64,000 nucleotides of DNA from Ailanthus altissimus (Eukaryota > Streptophyta > Magnoliopsida > Sapindales > Simaroubaceae), in NCBI GenBank assembly GCA_946807835.1, contig OX327702.1, positions 13,578,001 through 13,642,000 of the forward strand, read 5' to 3'. The first letter of the stretch is position 1. Each line of letters starts with the position of its first letter. Below the pieces are notes generated by a model. The model worked only from the letters and a program-made list of their open reading frames with translations. It did not search any database and was not told the origin of the DNA. This document shows, piece by piece, positions 24,692-36,680 of the stretch. The position numbers and the translations under genes were made by a program.

Positions 24692-25470
24692 AATTTGCTT
24701 GGAGTGAGCCAGGTCTGGGATCTTTCCCTATAGCCTTCTTTTTTACCTGGTCTTTCTTTTGTATCGGACGTGGAAGCTTTCTTTCTGAGATTCATTTACC
24801 TTGTTAGCCTAAACTTAAGATTAATAGTTCCCCCTTCTAACCAAAATGAAACAAAGGAATCAAGTCTAAACCAGTGCCATCCTCAAAGAACCCAATAAGT
24901 GTACGAATATCTACTTCGAAAGGACCAAGAAAGTTACGCTATTCTTAGCATCTTGAAGGAAGCAGTCAATTAGTGAGCATCCCATCTCATAAGGAAAGCC
25001 TGAAGTCCCTAGCTTGGTTTCGGGGGAGAAAGACTAAGGATCAATCTAATAGGACCTAGAGGAGATAGAAGTTAGGGTTTTTTTGAATTCCTTGTGTAAG
25101 CCAGTGCCTAATTCCGTCTTGCCGGCCTTAGGGAAGTTAGGTTTTTTCTTGTAAGCGAGTGGGCAAAAGGTATATCATAAGTTGCAATCACCATATGTTT
25201 ATAAAGTGTTATAGAGAGGGTCTTGTACATGATCTAATTATGCAACATCGTATGAAACATCTGACTATCAAGCAGGGTGAAGGACATCATTTTTAACCAG
25301 TTTCTTGCCAGTTAGAGTAAGAGTGCTCTACGTTGTTGGTGTAGGCGATACGATCAAATAGGTTACCATAATCTGTCTCAAATAGGTATGATCCATATAA
25401 GGGTTCCCTAGTAGCCAGTAAGCTAGGCAGGGTAAGAGCTAGGGCTTAGATTCAATTTTGAGTTTAATCT
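24692..25470. other. Spacer, nothing recognised
   Basis: This lies between the two tandem duplications. No open frame of note and no RNA motif is seen. Confidence 0.4.
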
Positions 25471-25774
25471 GATTAAAGAGAGTTAGATTTACAATCAGCA
25501 AGGTAAACTAAGGGCTCAGGATCTTCGGCAATTCCTCATATGAGCATTAGATAGAAGACAATGAAAGCAAGGGAGTTAGTGTAAGCTTCTGAAGTGGTAT
25601 AAGTCAGAGAAGGATCCAGATCGATTAAAGAGAGTTAGATTTACAATCAGCAAGGTAAACTAAGGGCTCAGGATCTTCGGCAATTCCTCATATGAGCATT
25701 AGATAGAAGACAATGAAAGCAAGGGAGTTAGTGTAAGCTTCTGAAGTGGTATAAGTCAGAGAAGGATCCAGATC
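25471..25774 (+). repeat. Perfect 152-bp tandem duplication (two copies)
   Basis: Copy 1 (25471-25622) and copy 2 (25623-25774) start GATTAAAGAGAGTTAG and end GGATCCAGATC. I see no difference between them by eye, so the duplication is younger than, or has been homogenised more recently than, the 631-bp pair 0.8 kb upstream. Confidence 0.95.
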
Positions 25775-26592
25775 CTATGCTATGATATTACGTATGCCCG
25801 TCTCTTTGGTCCATAGCTAGCAACTCACCGTACCAAGCACGGCAGCCTCACCCCCTCGAGAACAGAATCCTACCCTTTTGATATGTCAGTCAAACAGCCC
25901 AGATGGGACGAGACTAGTCCGGTCAACAGATACTAAATGATACCTCGTATTCAGTACTCTCAGTACTCCCAGACTAGAGCTAGTCACCTTGGAATAAGTA
26001 CAACAATCTTCTTCTTTACTCGGCAGGGCACAGATATCAGCCTTAATAAAGTACATTTCCATTTTCACGAGCAATTGATTGAAGCAGGCAACGAAGGGGA
26101 TGAAGTAGCAGCAGCTTTATACGATATTAGGCAGATTGCCAAGACCCCTTTTATAACGTAGTTAGGGATTCGGCCTGGTTCCATAAAGGGAAGAATAGCA
26201 GAGGCCCTCTGTCATACGAAAGGGACTGAGAGTGCACTTTGTGAAGCGATAAAAAAGAAACGGGATTGCGGAGCTGTGAAGTGGCAAAGCCGAATATAGA
26301 TACACCCCACTTGCGCTTTTAGCTTAGGTTTCTTAGTTAAGAACTTGCCTTTTAGTTAGGACTTGTCCTATTTGGTTTGGTAAAGGGTTAACTGGCCCAG
26401 GAGACACAAGTGGAAGCTGGCTTGGTGCCCTATTCGGTTAAAGGTTACTATCAAACATATCTGACTTTCTATCAAACAGCTTTTTGCTCTATGTTTCTAA
26501 ATACAATACTGAGAATACCCTTCTTTCTTGTCAAAATTTCATGTTATTATCCTACGTGCTCGTGGTTGCTCTATGTGTTTCTAACTGCTGTT
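25775..26592. other. Spacer, nothing recognised
   Basis: Mitochondrial-type spacer with a 74-codon plus frame (25937-26161) that has no recognised motif and is overlapped by another frame on the opposite strand. Confidence 0.35.
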
Positions 26593-26650
26593 AGGGACCT
26601 GAATCCACGACCTCATGGAGGTGCTTTTCCTAATAAGCTAAACGTACCCC
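26593..26650 (-). other. tRNA-like or SINE-head-like segment
   Basis: On the minus strand an A-box-like phrase (TTTAGCTTATTAGG, near 26,641-26,628) is followed, about 25 bases later, by a B-box-like phrase (GGATTCAGGTCC, near 26,608-26,597), with CACCTC/GAGGTC between them as a candidate anticodon stem. The acceptor strands do not pair, and the anticodon loop is too short for a real tRNA. It could be a decayed tRNA or the head of a tRNA-derived SINE. Confidence 0.35.
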
Positions 26651-29600
26651 TCTGAAGTGCAATTCTAAAGTAAATAGCCAGAGCCTTATTTTTCAACCAC
26701 AAAAAACTATATTTTTTTACGTTTACGAAAATGTCTTTCAAGCCCTTATGCAGGGTTCACTTTCCTAGTCAGAAAGAGGACAAGAACTAACGACTGAACG
26801 AACGAGTGAAACAGAGTTCACAACGAAAGAGTGATGGCATGCCATGCCGGGCATGTGAGATCAAATAGATGATAAGTACTAAAACAACTGGGAACCCCTA
26901 TCTCCAACCAATGGAAGAGGTTAAGGATTTGGTAGAAGGGGAGTAGCAGCCCAAACGCAAGAGACGGCATAGCTCGAGTAGAGCTAATAGTTCCTGAACT
27001 GCCTCATTATTAATCCTAGCCGGGTTAGAGCCATACATAGAGAAAGTTCCATTTTGATAGAGAGAGTTACCTTCTCACTAAAACTATGAATCACAGGCCT
27101 AGTAGATTTCAAACAACATTTTTGGGGTGAAGGACTTTGACCTAAGACTTACTTAAATACCAAGCTTGTGAACTGTCCCTCGCCTTATCAGAGGTTGAGT
27201 TGGAGATCGATGACCATAATTTATTCTAAAAAAAAAGGCTGGCGGTGAATTATTAAGCCCTTGTAATTGAAGACCGGCCAAACTAAGGAGAGGCCGAAGA
27301 AGAGAGGGACTTAACTCTCTACAGAGTAGGATGAGAGGGTTCCATATGCCTTTTGAAAGATTCTTGCTTTGTATTTGAAGTTTCGGGATCCGGCACCATT
27401 GTCGCTGAAGGACAATAAATATTGGACTAGACTCTTCCTTATATAGATGTAATGGATAAGCTCTCCGTGTTGGGATAGGCATTTGGATTGGAATAGCTAT
27501 TCTAAGAGCATGCTGAATCCAACCGTTGCACGTTCGTTCTCCCTTTGGCTAAACCACCACTTCAGGCTAACCCTTTTGCCTGGTTGACACTTACTCAAGT
27601 TAGAGTTTTGCGCTCTTTCAAAACGCCTGCGAGTGTTCTCCCCGGTCTTACAAATTGAGCTTCCGAAAGGGGTGCTTGCTGGAGCAGCTCAACGAGATGT
27701 GGGTTCAATTCCCACTATGCCTCATCCTAGTATGTGTCTATGCCATTGGCTAGCTAAACTTGCTCTGATCTAGTGTGCGTCCGCTCCTGTTCGGGCTCAC
27801 TCAGCAGAAAGCTAACTCTTTTCTCCTGCTTTAGCTTGAGCCCACCCGAACAGACTCCGGCATGATACCCGTCACCATACATAGGTAATACCATGTCCCA
27901 ATGCTATCTCCCTCGAAGTTGCTGCTCAATATGATCTTGTTTTTTGGGGGAGGATCCACTAAATGGACCAACGGAGCACTGTTGGGTCGATAGCCCTTGA
28001 TCCGAGATCTCTTTTCGCTTGAAAGAAGCGCAACTTTTAGGATTGACTATTCTAAATTAGAAAGGTGAAGGGACTCCTAGTGCCGTTAGTGCTATAGGTC
28101 CATAAGCCAGTGAGACTCTTTACCCCGTAGTTTATTCATAAGCAGAGGCAAGAACAGTTCCAGGTGGTCCAGTGGATTAAGCCATTGATATCATTTAAAG
28201 GAGTTTGATTCGCTAGGTGCGCTAGCGCTTTACTAATAACATAGAACTTTGATTCGCTTGGTCAGTGCTTCTATGGGTAGACCTTTCTGATTAGGGAAAA
28301 TTCTTTCTTGTACTCCAGATTTGCTTTGCCAAAGAATCACAGGTGTGGGTTGCCATCCATGAAAATGGACATATAAAGAACGGATTCTATACCTGATCAT
28401 TTTGAGAAGGAGAAGTCACAAGACCACTGTATGCCTCCGGGATTGAGCCTTACGCTTTTCTGGTCAAGCATCAGATTCAGTTGGTTACCCCTAGCCGTCT
28501 TCAGCTCCTTTCACTAATTGACCATTCTGTCAAACAAAGAGTGTTCCCGACTGTAGGTTCTTCATAATTAGCTGGGCTTCTAGTACAGAGATCACTACTT
28601 GTTATGCCAAGGTCTTCTTTTTCGAGTTGGTTACTGAGACTTCCTGTTGAGCATCATTTTTAAGGCAATCTTTGCTTAGGGTGGCCTCATAGAGTTCGGG
28701 AGAGTACTCTGGTTCTTGCTCATATGCCTCAAAATATTCATAATTTGCGAAAGTCGTCTCGAGCTCTAACTCTCGAGAGAAAGTCTTTCCTTTGGCGAGA
28801 AGACTCCTTCTGACTGCAGCTTGAAGGGTTCCAAACCTGAGCAAAGTCTCTTCTAACAAAGATGGGATTAAGTAAGGACGCAACTACAACTGATTCACAA
28901 AAGCCAGGATGATTTCTAGCTCCATTCCCCCTTTCACTTCAAGTCGACAAATGAGGATTTCATTGTTTGATCCATGCGCTACCTGCTCTTTTCTCTGGTT
29001 TGACCAAATAGAGTTGGTTTCCTGGTCAAAATCTGAGCTCACTAGGTGCTTTCGAGCTTTGATCTCCCTTCTGATCTTTTTTATTCAAGTTTGGTAAATC
29101 AAAGTGTGCTTTTTCCATCTCTTGCTTAGCTTGGGTCTGTGCTTAATGGCTGGTTCTCCTCAGTACCAAATGCTGAAGGTGGATAGTCTTTGCGAGCAAG
29201 GTCTGAGGTAGTCAATGGCCTTTTCTTTCCTTCTAAGAGTCATCGTCTTTTGCCATAACATCCCAAAAGAAGGAAATGTCGTAGGTGGTGAACACGAAAA
29301 GCAAGAGTGGCCCACCAGTAATAGGAGGCGACAAGACAGGAGCAGACATAAGAAAGATCAGATCAAGCTTGAGGAATAAAAACCTTTTTCTTTGTACTTT
29401 GGCCTCTAAACAAAGTTTGCGTCTTAACGGGAAAAGGATTGACATCGAGTTCTAGCTTTTGAGATCAAAGGCTGGAGCCGGCTCAGCAGACTATGCAACT
29501 CTTTGAGGTTACGAGGTGACGACATAGATTCACAATGGCTTTCACCTTAGCTGGATCAGCCTCAATTCCTCTCTCACTCGGGATAAAAGCTAAGAGCTTG

Positions 29601-30215
29601 CTCGAAGATAGCCCAACTAGGGGATTTTACCTCTCTTTTTGTTGAATTGATTCAGGCGCTCAAAGGTGGGCTCCAAAAATTGCAAGATCATGCCAAGAAA
29701 GTCGAAAAGCCATAGGCTCTCATTCATCTTACCAGTCTACAAGAAAGAAGGCAATGAGCAGTGAGTGCAAGGTAGAACGGCTTTCTAGATAGGGGTAGTA
29801 AGGTACGAGAAGCGGTGGTATCGGGTTAAGTAGCCAAAGCTATCAGGCGAGCAGTGGTCCCGAGTAGTTCAGAAAAATAAGACCCGCAACGTAAGGGAAG
29901 AAGCGGGCGGTAAACAAACTTCAGCAAGAGTAAAGTAAACAGAAGGATGAAGTAAGTGAAACAAGGGCCAGTCAATGAGAAAAAAGACCTTCACTCTCAT
30001 TTTCTGTCTTCGAGTCTTGGTTCAATTTGTTCCTCTCTCGCCCTATCTTACTAATAAAGGGGCTCGAAAGCTGTGAAAAAAAGTTGAAGCTGCTCTAATC
30101 AAGCTATGAAATCGGTGTGGTGAGGTATTGAAAGTGTTCAGTGAATATAGAGAAAGATACTAAAAAAGAGCACCGTGCTATACTGGCAGCAAAACCAGGT
30201 AGGTAGCTTTCGCTA
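26651..30215. other. Spacer with isolated T-arm-like motif and small ORFs
   Basis: No gene is named here. Near 27,699-27,716 the plus strand has GTGGG-TTCAATT-CCCAC, a good tRNA T-arm, but no acceptor, D-arm or anticodon arm matches it upstream, so it is at most a t-element. The minus-strand frame 28602-28883 (93 codons, Glu-rich, with Tyr-Glu repeats) and the frame 27153-27482 (109 codons) show no known motif. The rest is mitochondrial-type spacer. Confidence 0.35.
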
Positions 30216-30619
30216 ATGAGAGATGGGTTTGTGGCGGGTGTCTTAGATCTGCCATTAGGTATTCAGGGGCATGAGCAGGGGGCTCAGGTTTGGATCCCCG
30301 CTCTAGATGAAGAGGGCCTAGCGGCCATTGAGGCTGAGTCCAAAAAGCCCAAAGAGGGACGTATTTTACTTTTTTGTATAGCATTCCACCTTGCATTCAT
30401 GTCGAATGGAGGAACTCTCTAGGTAAACCCCTGCGATATGGGTTAGATAAGTCTTGCTTTTGGTCAATTTCAGTCTGGTCTTAGGTTGCCGTTTCATCTT
30501 TTTGTGAGGACGATGTTAGATTTCTATAAGCGTGCTCCTGGTCAAGTCAATGGCAACTTCTACAAGATTCTTTGTGGAATTGTCATCCTGAGGGGGCTGA
30601 AGATTGGCCGAGAAGAATA
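30216..30619 (+). pseudogene. Gypsy-type transposon protein remnant (Transposase_28-like)
   Basis: A single plus-strand frame runs from 30,216 to a TAA at 30,617 and is interrupted only by TAG codons at 30,420 and about 30,444. Its second half holds the signature of the plant 'putative gypsy type transposon' domain: SGLRLPFHLFVRTMLDFYK, then a Gln-Val-Asn stretch and FYKILCGIVIL. In intact relatives this precedes a long coiled-coil region. The protein's function in those elements is not established. The two stops and lack of flanking element parts mark it as a fossil within the mitochondrial-type block. Confidence 0.6.
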
Positions 30620-30779
30620 AAACTATACTTATAGACTAAAGTAGTGTCTGGAGAATGAGAGATTCAGAATATGCAGTTAACCCTCATCCATTTAGTGATC
30701 ATTAACCCATTGTCTACCACATCCGAAGCCCTCTTAAGATAGTTTGTTGTCTAACACTCTCAAGACAGCAGTTATCTCC

Positions 30780-30960
30780 TTCTCCTGCATAGTTAAAAGG
30801 CACCATATCCTGAGGCTATGAACTACTGCTGTCATCTCTTTCTCTTGAATGGGTATACTTTTTTCTTCTCTGTTTTGCTTAGTTTTCGGCTTTCGAATGC
30901 TACCGGATGCCCTCCTTGAACAAGTACCCAGCTCAATCAAAAAAATGGATCCCCACCTTG
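30780..30960 (-). pseudogene. Ty3/gypsy RNase H fragment
   Basis: The minus strand shows the phrase LVQGGHPVAFESRKLSKTEKK, then after a one-base shift PIQEKEMTAVVHSLRIW. This is the hallmark start of the RNase H domain of plant Ty3/gypsy polymerases, which removes RNA from the RNA:DNA hybrid. A partial duplication of the EKE-x-TAV phrase follows, near 30,765-30,790. The acidic residue in the EKE motif is retained, but the frameshift and short length make it inert. No LTR or other pol domain adjoins. Confidence 0.78.
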
Positions 30961-32190
30961 AGTGAAGGATGGCTCCTTCACTTGTATAGTTAATCGCTTT
31001 AAGTTAAGACAACGACACTAGCGTCTCTTCAAAGAACCTGGAATAGCTTTTTGCTTCTTCAGGTGTGGAAATCTTCCAGTGGTAAGAGTTTAGATGAGTC
31101 AATCTTTTTCTTTGCCTTCCGTGGGATCGATTTATGAGTTTCAGGGATCAACTAAGCAGGGTTGCATTTGCGCTTTCCCTTGAAAGATAGAGTCAGACAG
31201 TCGGGCATCAAGCCCATGAAACTACCGAAGCTCGGATAGAGGTAGATCCATAAAATAAAGTAACTCGGGTCTTCTTTATCTTTAATTCGTATGTTTTGGC
31301 CCTTAGGCCAATTTTAGCCCCCTATCTAATCAAGGTCAACAACTCTGGTACACCTCCTAGAGCGCCATAGCGCTTACTAGAAAGAATGATATTTCACTTG
31401 TCGCAACCCCTTTCTATATTCTCCTATGCCCCTCGCTCAAGCCCGGATCTCCCTTGAAATATGAAACTAAAAGGCCAAGTAGTCAATCTCATACTTCGCT
31501 TTAGAATCAAGCTAAAGATTGGACACCCACTTTCTTACACTTTATTATAAAACTACAGCCCCGGGGCTTCCGATTTTACTGCAACGAAGCCTTTCTTTTT
31601 CTAGCTTAAACTGAGACCCGCTGGCTCACAAATAAAGAAAGAGTTTTAATAGTATCAATCCTTAAGCCTCTGCCTTATGTCAAGGAAAGAAAATCGAAAG
31701 GGCCTTCCTTTTTCCTGCTCACAGCTTAGTTTGGACTACTATCTATGGATCTCAGATTGTGTTCTGGACGGAGGCTGTTCAGTATGTGATTAAGAGAGAT
31801 GTGGCGTGGTCAGATCGAGGGATGTCTGGAAATGCAAATGTTAGAAATTAAGAAGAAAAAAAAAAGAATGCATTTTGTGTGCCGATGCTTGCTGGAGAAT
31901 AGAAGCGCATGTTCGGAGTTAAAGGATGACAGTCCTGAGAAACATGAATTGACGTGCCAAATGAGTGGGATGGATCGGGGGAGGTAGAAAGCCTAAAGGC
32001 TTGAAAGGACGGTGTAGGAGTTCATTACTTGGAAATGATATGATGGGAATCTTAAAGTGACCAGAAGATCTTCCTTTTAAGAGATGACAGTCTTTCCTAT
32101 TCAGCCCAACCTATTTATCAATCCATGGTAACCGGCTACCCTCCGCTGCAACCTTTGATAGGAATTTCTCCCATGGGTGGATGAACAACA
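30961..32190. other. Right end of the mitochondrial-type block
   Basis: No gene is recognised. Sequence texture remains mitochondrial-like up to about 32,150 (the phrase CGGCTACCCTCCGCTGC lies at about 32,132), after which long AT-rich runs start. The exact boundary cannot be set by eye better than about 200 bp. Confidence 0.45.
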
Positions 32191-33774
32191 TAATTTCCTA
32201 TATCGATAAACATTATGCTCACTTCCATTATAGCTATTTAGATAGTTATAACCAATGCATCATCATGGGTTATTAACATCTTTGACATCCTTATCGATAA
32301 ACATTATTCGTACTGACTACACTCATGGTTTTGTAGCAGTCATAGTGTTACACAACACTTGTACCTTACTAGTGAGTATCGAGAAATAATTCTTGCTTTT
32401 TTTTAGTCTCTTGTCAATGTTGTACCCTCTAAGATGATCTTGGTCATTTCTAGTGTTGAAGAGCCATCAAGTTCTTGATTTTCTCCAATTTATGATTTCC
32501 TTGGTCATATGTCAGCTCTGAATTTCGTCTTAACTTTTTGAGTAGGCTTTTTTCTTTGACGGCCTTAAATATTTTCTGTCAATGAGGGTATTGTAGGAAT
32601 ATATTTATATTCTTGTACTTTGGCCACTTTTAAGAGGGGATTTTTTTTTTTGTTCCCCCTTATTAACTTTTTTAGGTAGATCCCATCGTGAGAATTTTGT
32701 TGCTCTTTAGGGAGTTCCTTCTCTTCATTCTTAGGTTGTCCTCTTTTTGGTGGATTTTCAAAGCTCTTGGCCTTTTGGTTTTCCTTGTGTGTTTGGTTTG
32801 ACTGCCCTCTTTACTACTTATTCTTCTTCAATCTTTATATATCGAAGGGCTTGTTCATGAGCAGTTACATAGGTAGCAGATGAACATTCTGATAACAAGT
32901 ACTAGAATCAAGATATTATCCCTATTTTACTGTTTCTAGTGCAACTAATAAGTCAAACACCTCAAGTTAGATCACCTCTTTATGAAATTATTGCATAAAG
33001 TTCCTTAATTTTTCATTATGACTTTGCTTGAGTCATCGTAGCTGTTGAAGGTCTTTAGCCTTTTCGCAGGCTTCTCAAAATTGCTAAATGAACTTCTTAA
33101 TCAATTTGCTAAAAAAGGAAATGTTTCTCTATTTTGGACTTCTATACTAGATAAAGGCTTGTCCATCAAGATTAACATGGAATAATCAATATATATATTT
33201 TTGTCTAAGACTGGCAATTGATAATAATTTAGTTATTTGATATGTAGTGATATGATCTGTTGCACCTTTGTAGGTTGGCAGGTTCAAAAATTTAAATCCC
33301 TATGTTATCTCAATGTCTATAAGTTCGTTGATAAGAGAAAACTTTCTCCCACTTTATTCTTTTTGGTGTGGAGAACTTCTATTTCCCTCCGTTTCGAGGA
33401 GTTGGTGCAATTATTCTTTTAAGTTTTAAGCACATCTAGCTATGTTGTTTGTTGTACCTACATTCTCTTACTCTACCTACATTCTCTAACTCTACCCATG
33501 TTCTTTTACTTAATATGTCTCAAGCGTCTCTTTTGATATAGCTACTTTCTTTCTTCTTGTTTATGATTTCTCAGGTATCTAGTGTATGATCATTGTCTCT
33601 TCTGAGCCTATCTATAATTCTTTGAGCATCATTTTCCTCTAAGTCATAATTATTGTAATTCATCTAAAATGTTCTGAGTCTCTAACTCATGATCTCTTTG
33701 ACATAATCTTCGACTTGGCAGATGTTTCTTCTAGTTGGTGTGAGTTATCGTTATGCTGTATTTCTATATCTTAT
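32191..33774. other. AT-rich nuclear DNA, no recognised gene
   Basis: Rich in T on the plus strand, with frequent stops. A phrase GFSKLLNELLNQFAKKGN near 33,080-33,125 faintly recalls the segment between reverse transcriptase and RNase H of gypsy elements, but the flanks do not support it, so I leave it unassigned. There are imperfect short duplications of CTACCTACATTCTCT(T)ACTCTACC near 33,456-33,500. Confidence 0.35.
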
Positions 33775-36428
33775 ACAAAACCTGTAAGGAAAATTTCACT
33801 TCTATGTCAACCAGTTTTTCAATACTTCCAATTAGGACCTCTGATCCTTTTCAAAACTAAATTCAAACTTAACTCAACAATTTCATTTTGATCACAAACT
33901 GATATACTAATAAAAAGTGAAATGATCATCATCGTATCGAAACCTCTTCTTGTTTGTCCAAATCATATTTACAAAATACACAAGTCTATAACTACTTAGC
34001 ACATTTACATTTATAAAATGATAATCCGACTAGGTCACTAATCAGTTGTAGGAGAATCACCAACTTCCGCACTGATGCCTGGACCTGGATGGGGGTTAGA
34101 AAACATAAAATACAAATCAAGTAAGCTAAAAGAGTTCACTAAGTGCATTTAAGATTTTAAATAAAATAAAATTCTGCATAGATATTAAATTCTAAAAGAC
34201 GTGCATAAATCATGCTTCTAAAATATTTATAAAGCTATAAAATGGTTTCTAACATCATATGTTGATGAAATCTTGTCGAGCGGATTTTATTTATATATTC
34301 AGAAAACAATATCCAAAATTTGTAAGACATAATAACTAGTACGTATATATATAAATACGTAATATGTGTTCGGTAGCTCGAACACTATTAAAGCCCTCGC
34401 TCTGCCATTTTCTGTTTAAACTATACCAATGGTAACCCTAAAGCTCTATACTCACACAATGACTCACCTAGCACCGTACAATATGAGTAGGTCACGGGGC
34501 GTGTCAACTAGCAACACCCACTGTGACATCTCAAGACATCTCACTAGCTATGCAACGGAATCCTACATTGTCTACATATAGTGAGACAATACCCCATACA
34601 CATAGAGCGACTCACATGACTCGACAACCCGACTTTCCAAAGTTAGTGACACGCCCCCCAATACCTGCCCATGTGTACGGGATATACTATCCAGGTCTTA
34701 CTATCACCACTACTATAATCTGAGGGTACCAATGGCCTTTGAAACTAATGTAGTAGTTTTAAAACTGTTTCTTAAACCGAACATGTAAATGCACATCTAT
34801 GGATATATATTAAAACCGTAAATCATGTTTATGCATTATAAGCACATACAACATACAATTTCGATATGCAGAAACATATTAAACGAAAGATAAATAATGA
34901 AAGATTTTCACTCCCAACCTTTCCGAGCTCACTTTTTGCTCCGGACTTGTACTTCTGTTACCGGTCTCGATTTTCTTCACTTACACGCCATAAATGACAT
35001 TTAGAACCTTTACAAACGCTAAAATTTCATTTAACTAATAAGCGCCCTAATCAGCTTATAAAGCCCGGATGGATAGTACTTTTCGATTTTCATTTACGAA
35101 GTTATTCAATCTCATCTAATTCACCATCTGATGCCTTGAAAATTGCTTAAAATCCTATAAATTTGGTTCGACATAATTGCCCTTCACCTTGCCAAAAGGG
35201 ACAATTATGTCCTATTTTCTTCATTTTTTATTTTCCATCAACCATATACATTCTATTGACACAAGAAATCATTCATACACAACAATTTAACCAAACACAA
35301 CTCAAGCCCTAAAATTCCCTACGTGGACGAATTTACATCCTCCACCCAACACATTTCTTTTCATTAATTTTTTACTCTAATGGCATTAAAATCAAGCCAA
35401 TTTCATTCTAATGCCCTAATAGAATTGAAGTTTCTACATCAAATTCACACCAAACCCTAATTTTTACCTTACTAATTCCTTTACTTTGATGAGTTCTTTA
35501 AACTCCACACTTGAATTCAACTCAACTTACGTTAATAATTTCCACAAAAATATTAATTGAAGAAATCATGAAAATTCACACATCATCATTACAAAACAAT
35601 GCTTTTCTTACCTTTTTTTCTTGGATTTTCACTAATGGAAGCTTTAATTGATCTTAGGAACTTGTGTTTGGCTTTTTTCAGATTGAACAAGCATGAAAAA
35701 TCATGAAATAACCTTGGGTTTTATTGTAGTAGCACCCTCTTCACTTGGCCGAATTTTTACTCCTCTTTTGCTTTAATAGGTTTTGCTTTCATCTCTCCAA
35801 AATTCTACACACTTTCACCTTTATATAGTGCTCTCTCAATTGTCCGATTTGCCCATGAACTTACTATAAATGTCTAATTTGCCATTGGTTATAAAGTAAG
35901 TATTTAATTGGTTCCTTTGTAACTATTTGGTTATAAAGTAAGTATTTAATTGGTTCCTTTGTAACTATTTGGTTATAAAGTAAGTATTTAATTGGTTTCT
36001 TTGTAACTATTTGGTTATAAAGTAAGTATTTAATTGGTTCCTTTGTAACTATTTGGTTAGAATAGTCAAAGGAACTAATTTGACTTCCAACTTGGCAATC
36101 CATGAAATTGCCTCTAATTGGTCTATTCTCTAACATATGGATTGTGTTTCTCAACAAAGACTTATTTCATGCATAACCCTTAAATGTAAATTTATGTAGC
36201 AAATTAAAGTTTTCTTTTTCAAACCAAAAGAAAAAAATTTCAAAAATATTTTATGGTCGTCCGATGCTCCGACCAAGTGTAAAATTACCAAATTAGGTCT
36301 AATATCTCTCACACGCACCATAAAAGAAAATATTTCTAAAAGGGTTAAAATCAAGTAACCCTATGGTGCCTTTATCGCTAAAAACTAAATCTAGGTATCT
36401 ACACTATTAATAGGGGTTGGATATTACA
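33775..36428 (-). mobile_element. Tekay/Del-like LTR, copy 1 (3' end truncated)
   Basis: On the minus strand this copy starts with TGTAATATCCAACCCC at 36,428, the usual TGTAATA-type 5' end of chromovirus (Tekay/Del) LTRs. It runs through landmarks shared with three other copies in the window: the CTATGGTGCC region, the GGTACCCTCAGATTATAG box (here 34,718-34,736), the TCACTGAGCTC-like box near 34,130 and a GGTCCGAATTG-like box near 33,830. It stops short of the terminal ...GGGTCCTGTCA, losing roughly 150-230 bp. It carries a private 42-bp minisatellite. No internal element sequence adjoins, so it is a truncated LTR relic. Overall it is more diverged from copies 2 and 3 than they are from each other. 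Confidence 0.8.
35887..36054 (+). repeat. 42-bp minisatellite, four copies
   Basis: Four head-to-tail 42-bp units start at 35,887, 35,929, 35,971 and 36,013, each opening GGTTATAAAGTAAGTATTT. One unit differs by a single base (TTTC versus TTCC). Since 42 is a multiple of three, the minus strand shows a fake periodic ORF. The sister LTR copies at 39,215-39,260 and 60,560-60,610 hold only a single equivalent, so the array arose after the copies separated. Confidence 0.95.
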
Positions 36429-36680
36429 TTAATAGAGACTTACGCCTTAACTCTTTGAGGTTGTAGCCCAAATTTGGCAAAATGGGTGGCACCGCAGCGT
36501 TAACCCCTGGCGCCGCAGTGCCATACTTATACTTTTATTTTATTTGGTTCTTTGCCCTATTTTTCTGAGGGTATTTTTGGGAGGACCTATAAATAAAAAA
36601 TTAAAGACCTTATTTGAGCGTGGAGAGCATGAAATAGAGAGAGAAAATAAAGGGTTATAGTGAAAGAAACATACTTGGTG
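36429..36680. other. Fragment resembling an Athila-like LTR
   Basis: This holds a GC-rich phrase (GGCACCGCAGCG...GGCGCCGCAGTG) like those in the Athila-like LTRs at 53.3 and 63.4 kb, followed by AT-rich sequence and a GAGAGAGAAAATAAAGG purine run. It is probably a scrap of that LTR family. No boundary or target duplication can be set. Confidence 0.35.

Noticed and set aside
27153..27482. 109-codon minus ORF as a gene
   Set aside because: Composition and length are compatible with chance; no motif found on reading.
27699..27716. Complete tRNA gene
   Set aside because: Only the T-arm folds; acceptor, D and anticodon arms do not.
1..32190. Functional mitochondrial chromosome segment
   Set aside because: The only recognisable organelle gene is disrupted by a frameshift and stops, and the block continues into nuclear retrotransposon DNA; kept only as an alternative if the join is an assembly error.
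33080..33125. Gypsy pol fragment (GFSKLLNELL phrase)
   Set aside because: A single weak phrase without the following RNase H or preceding reverse transcriptase motifs.
35887..36054. Possible CRISPR-like array
   Set aside because: Units are contiguous identical tandem copies with no unique spacers, inside a plant LTR.
35864..36157. 97-codon minus ORF with a repeated NQIVTKEPIKYLLY peptide
   Set aside because: It is the translation of a 42-bp minisatellite whose length is a multiple of three; no start context or homologue supports a repeat protein.
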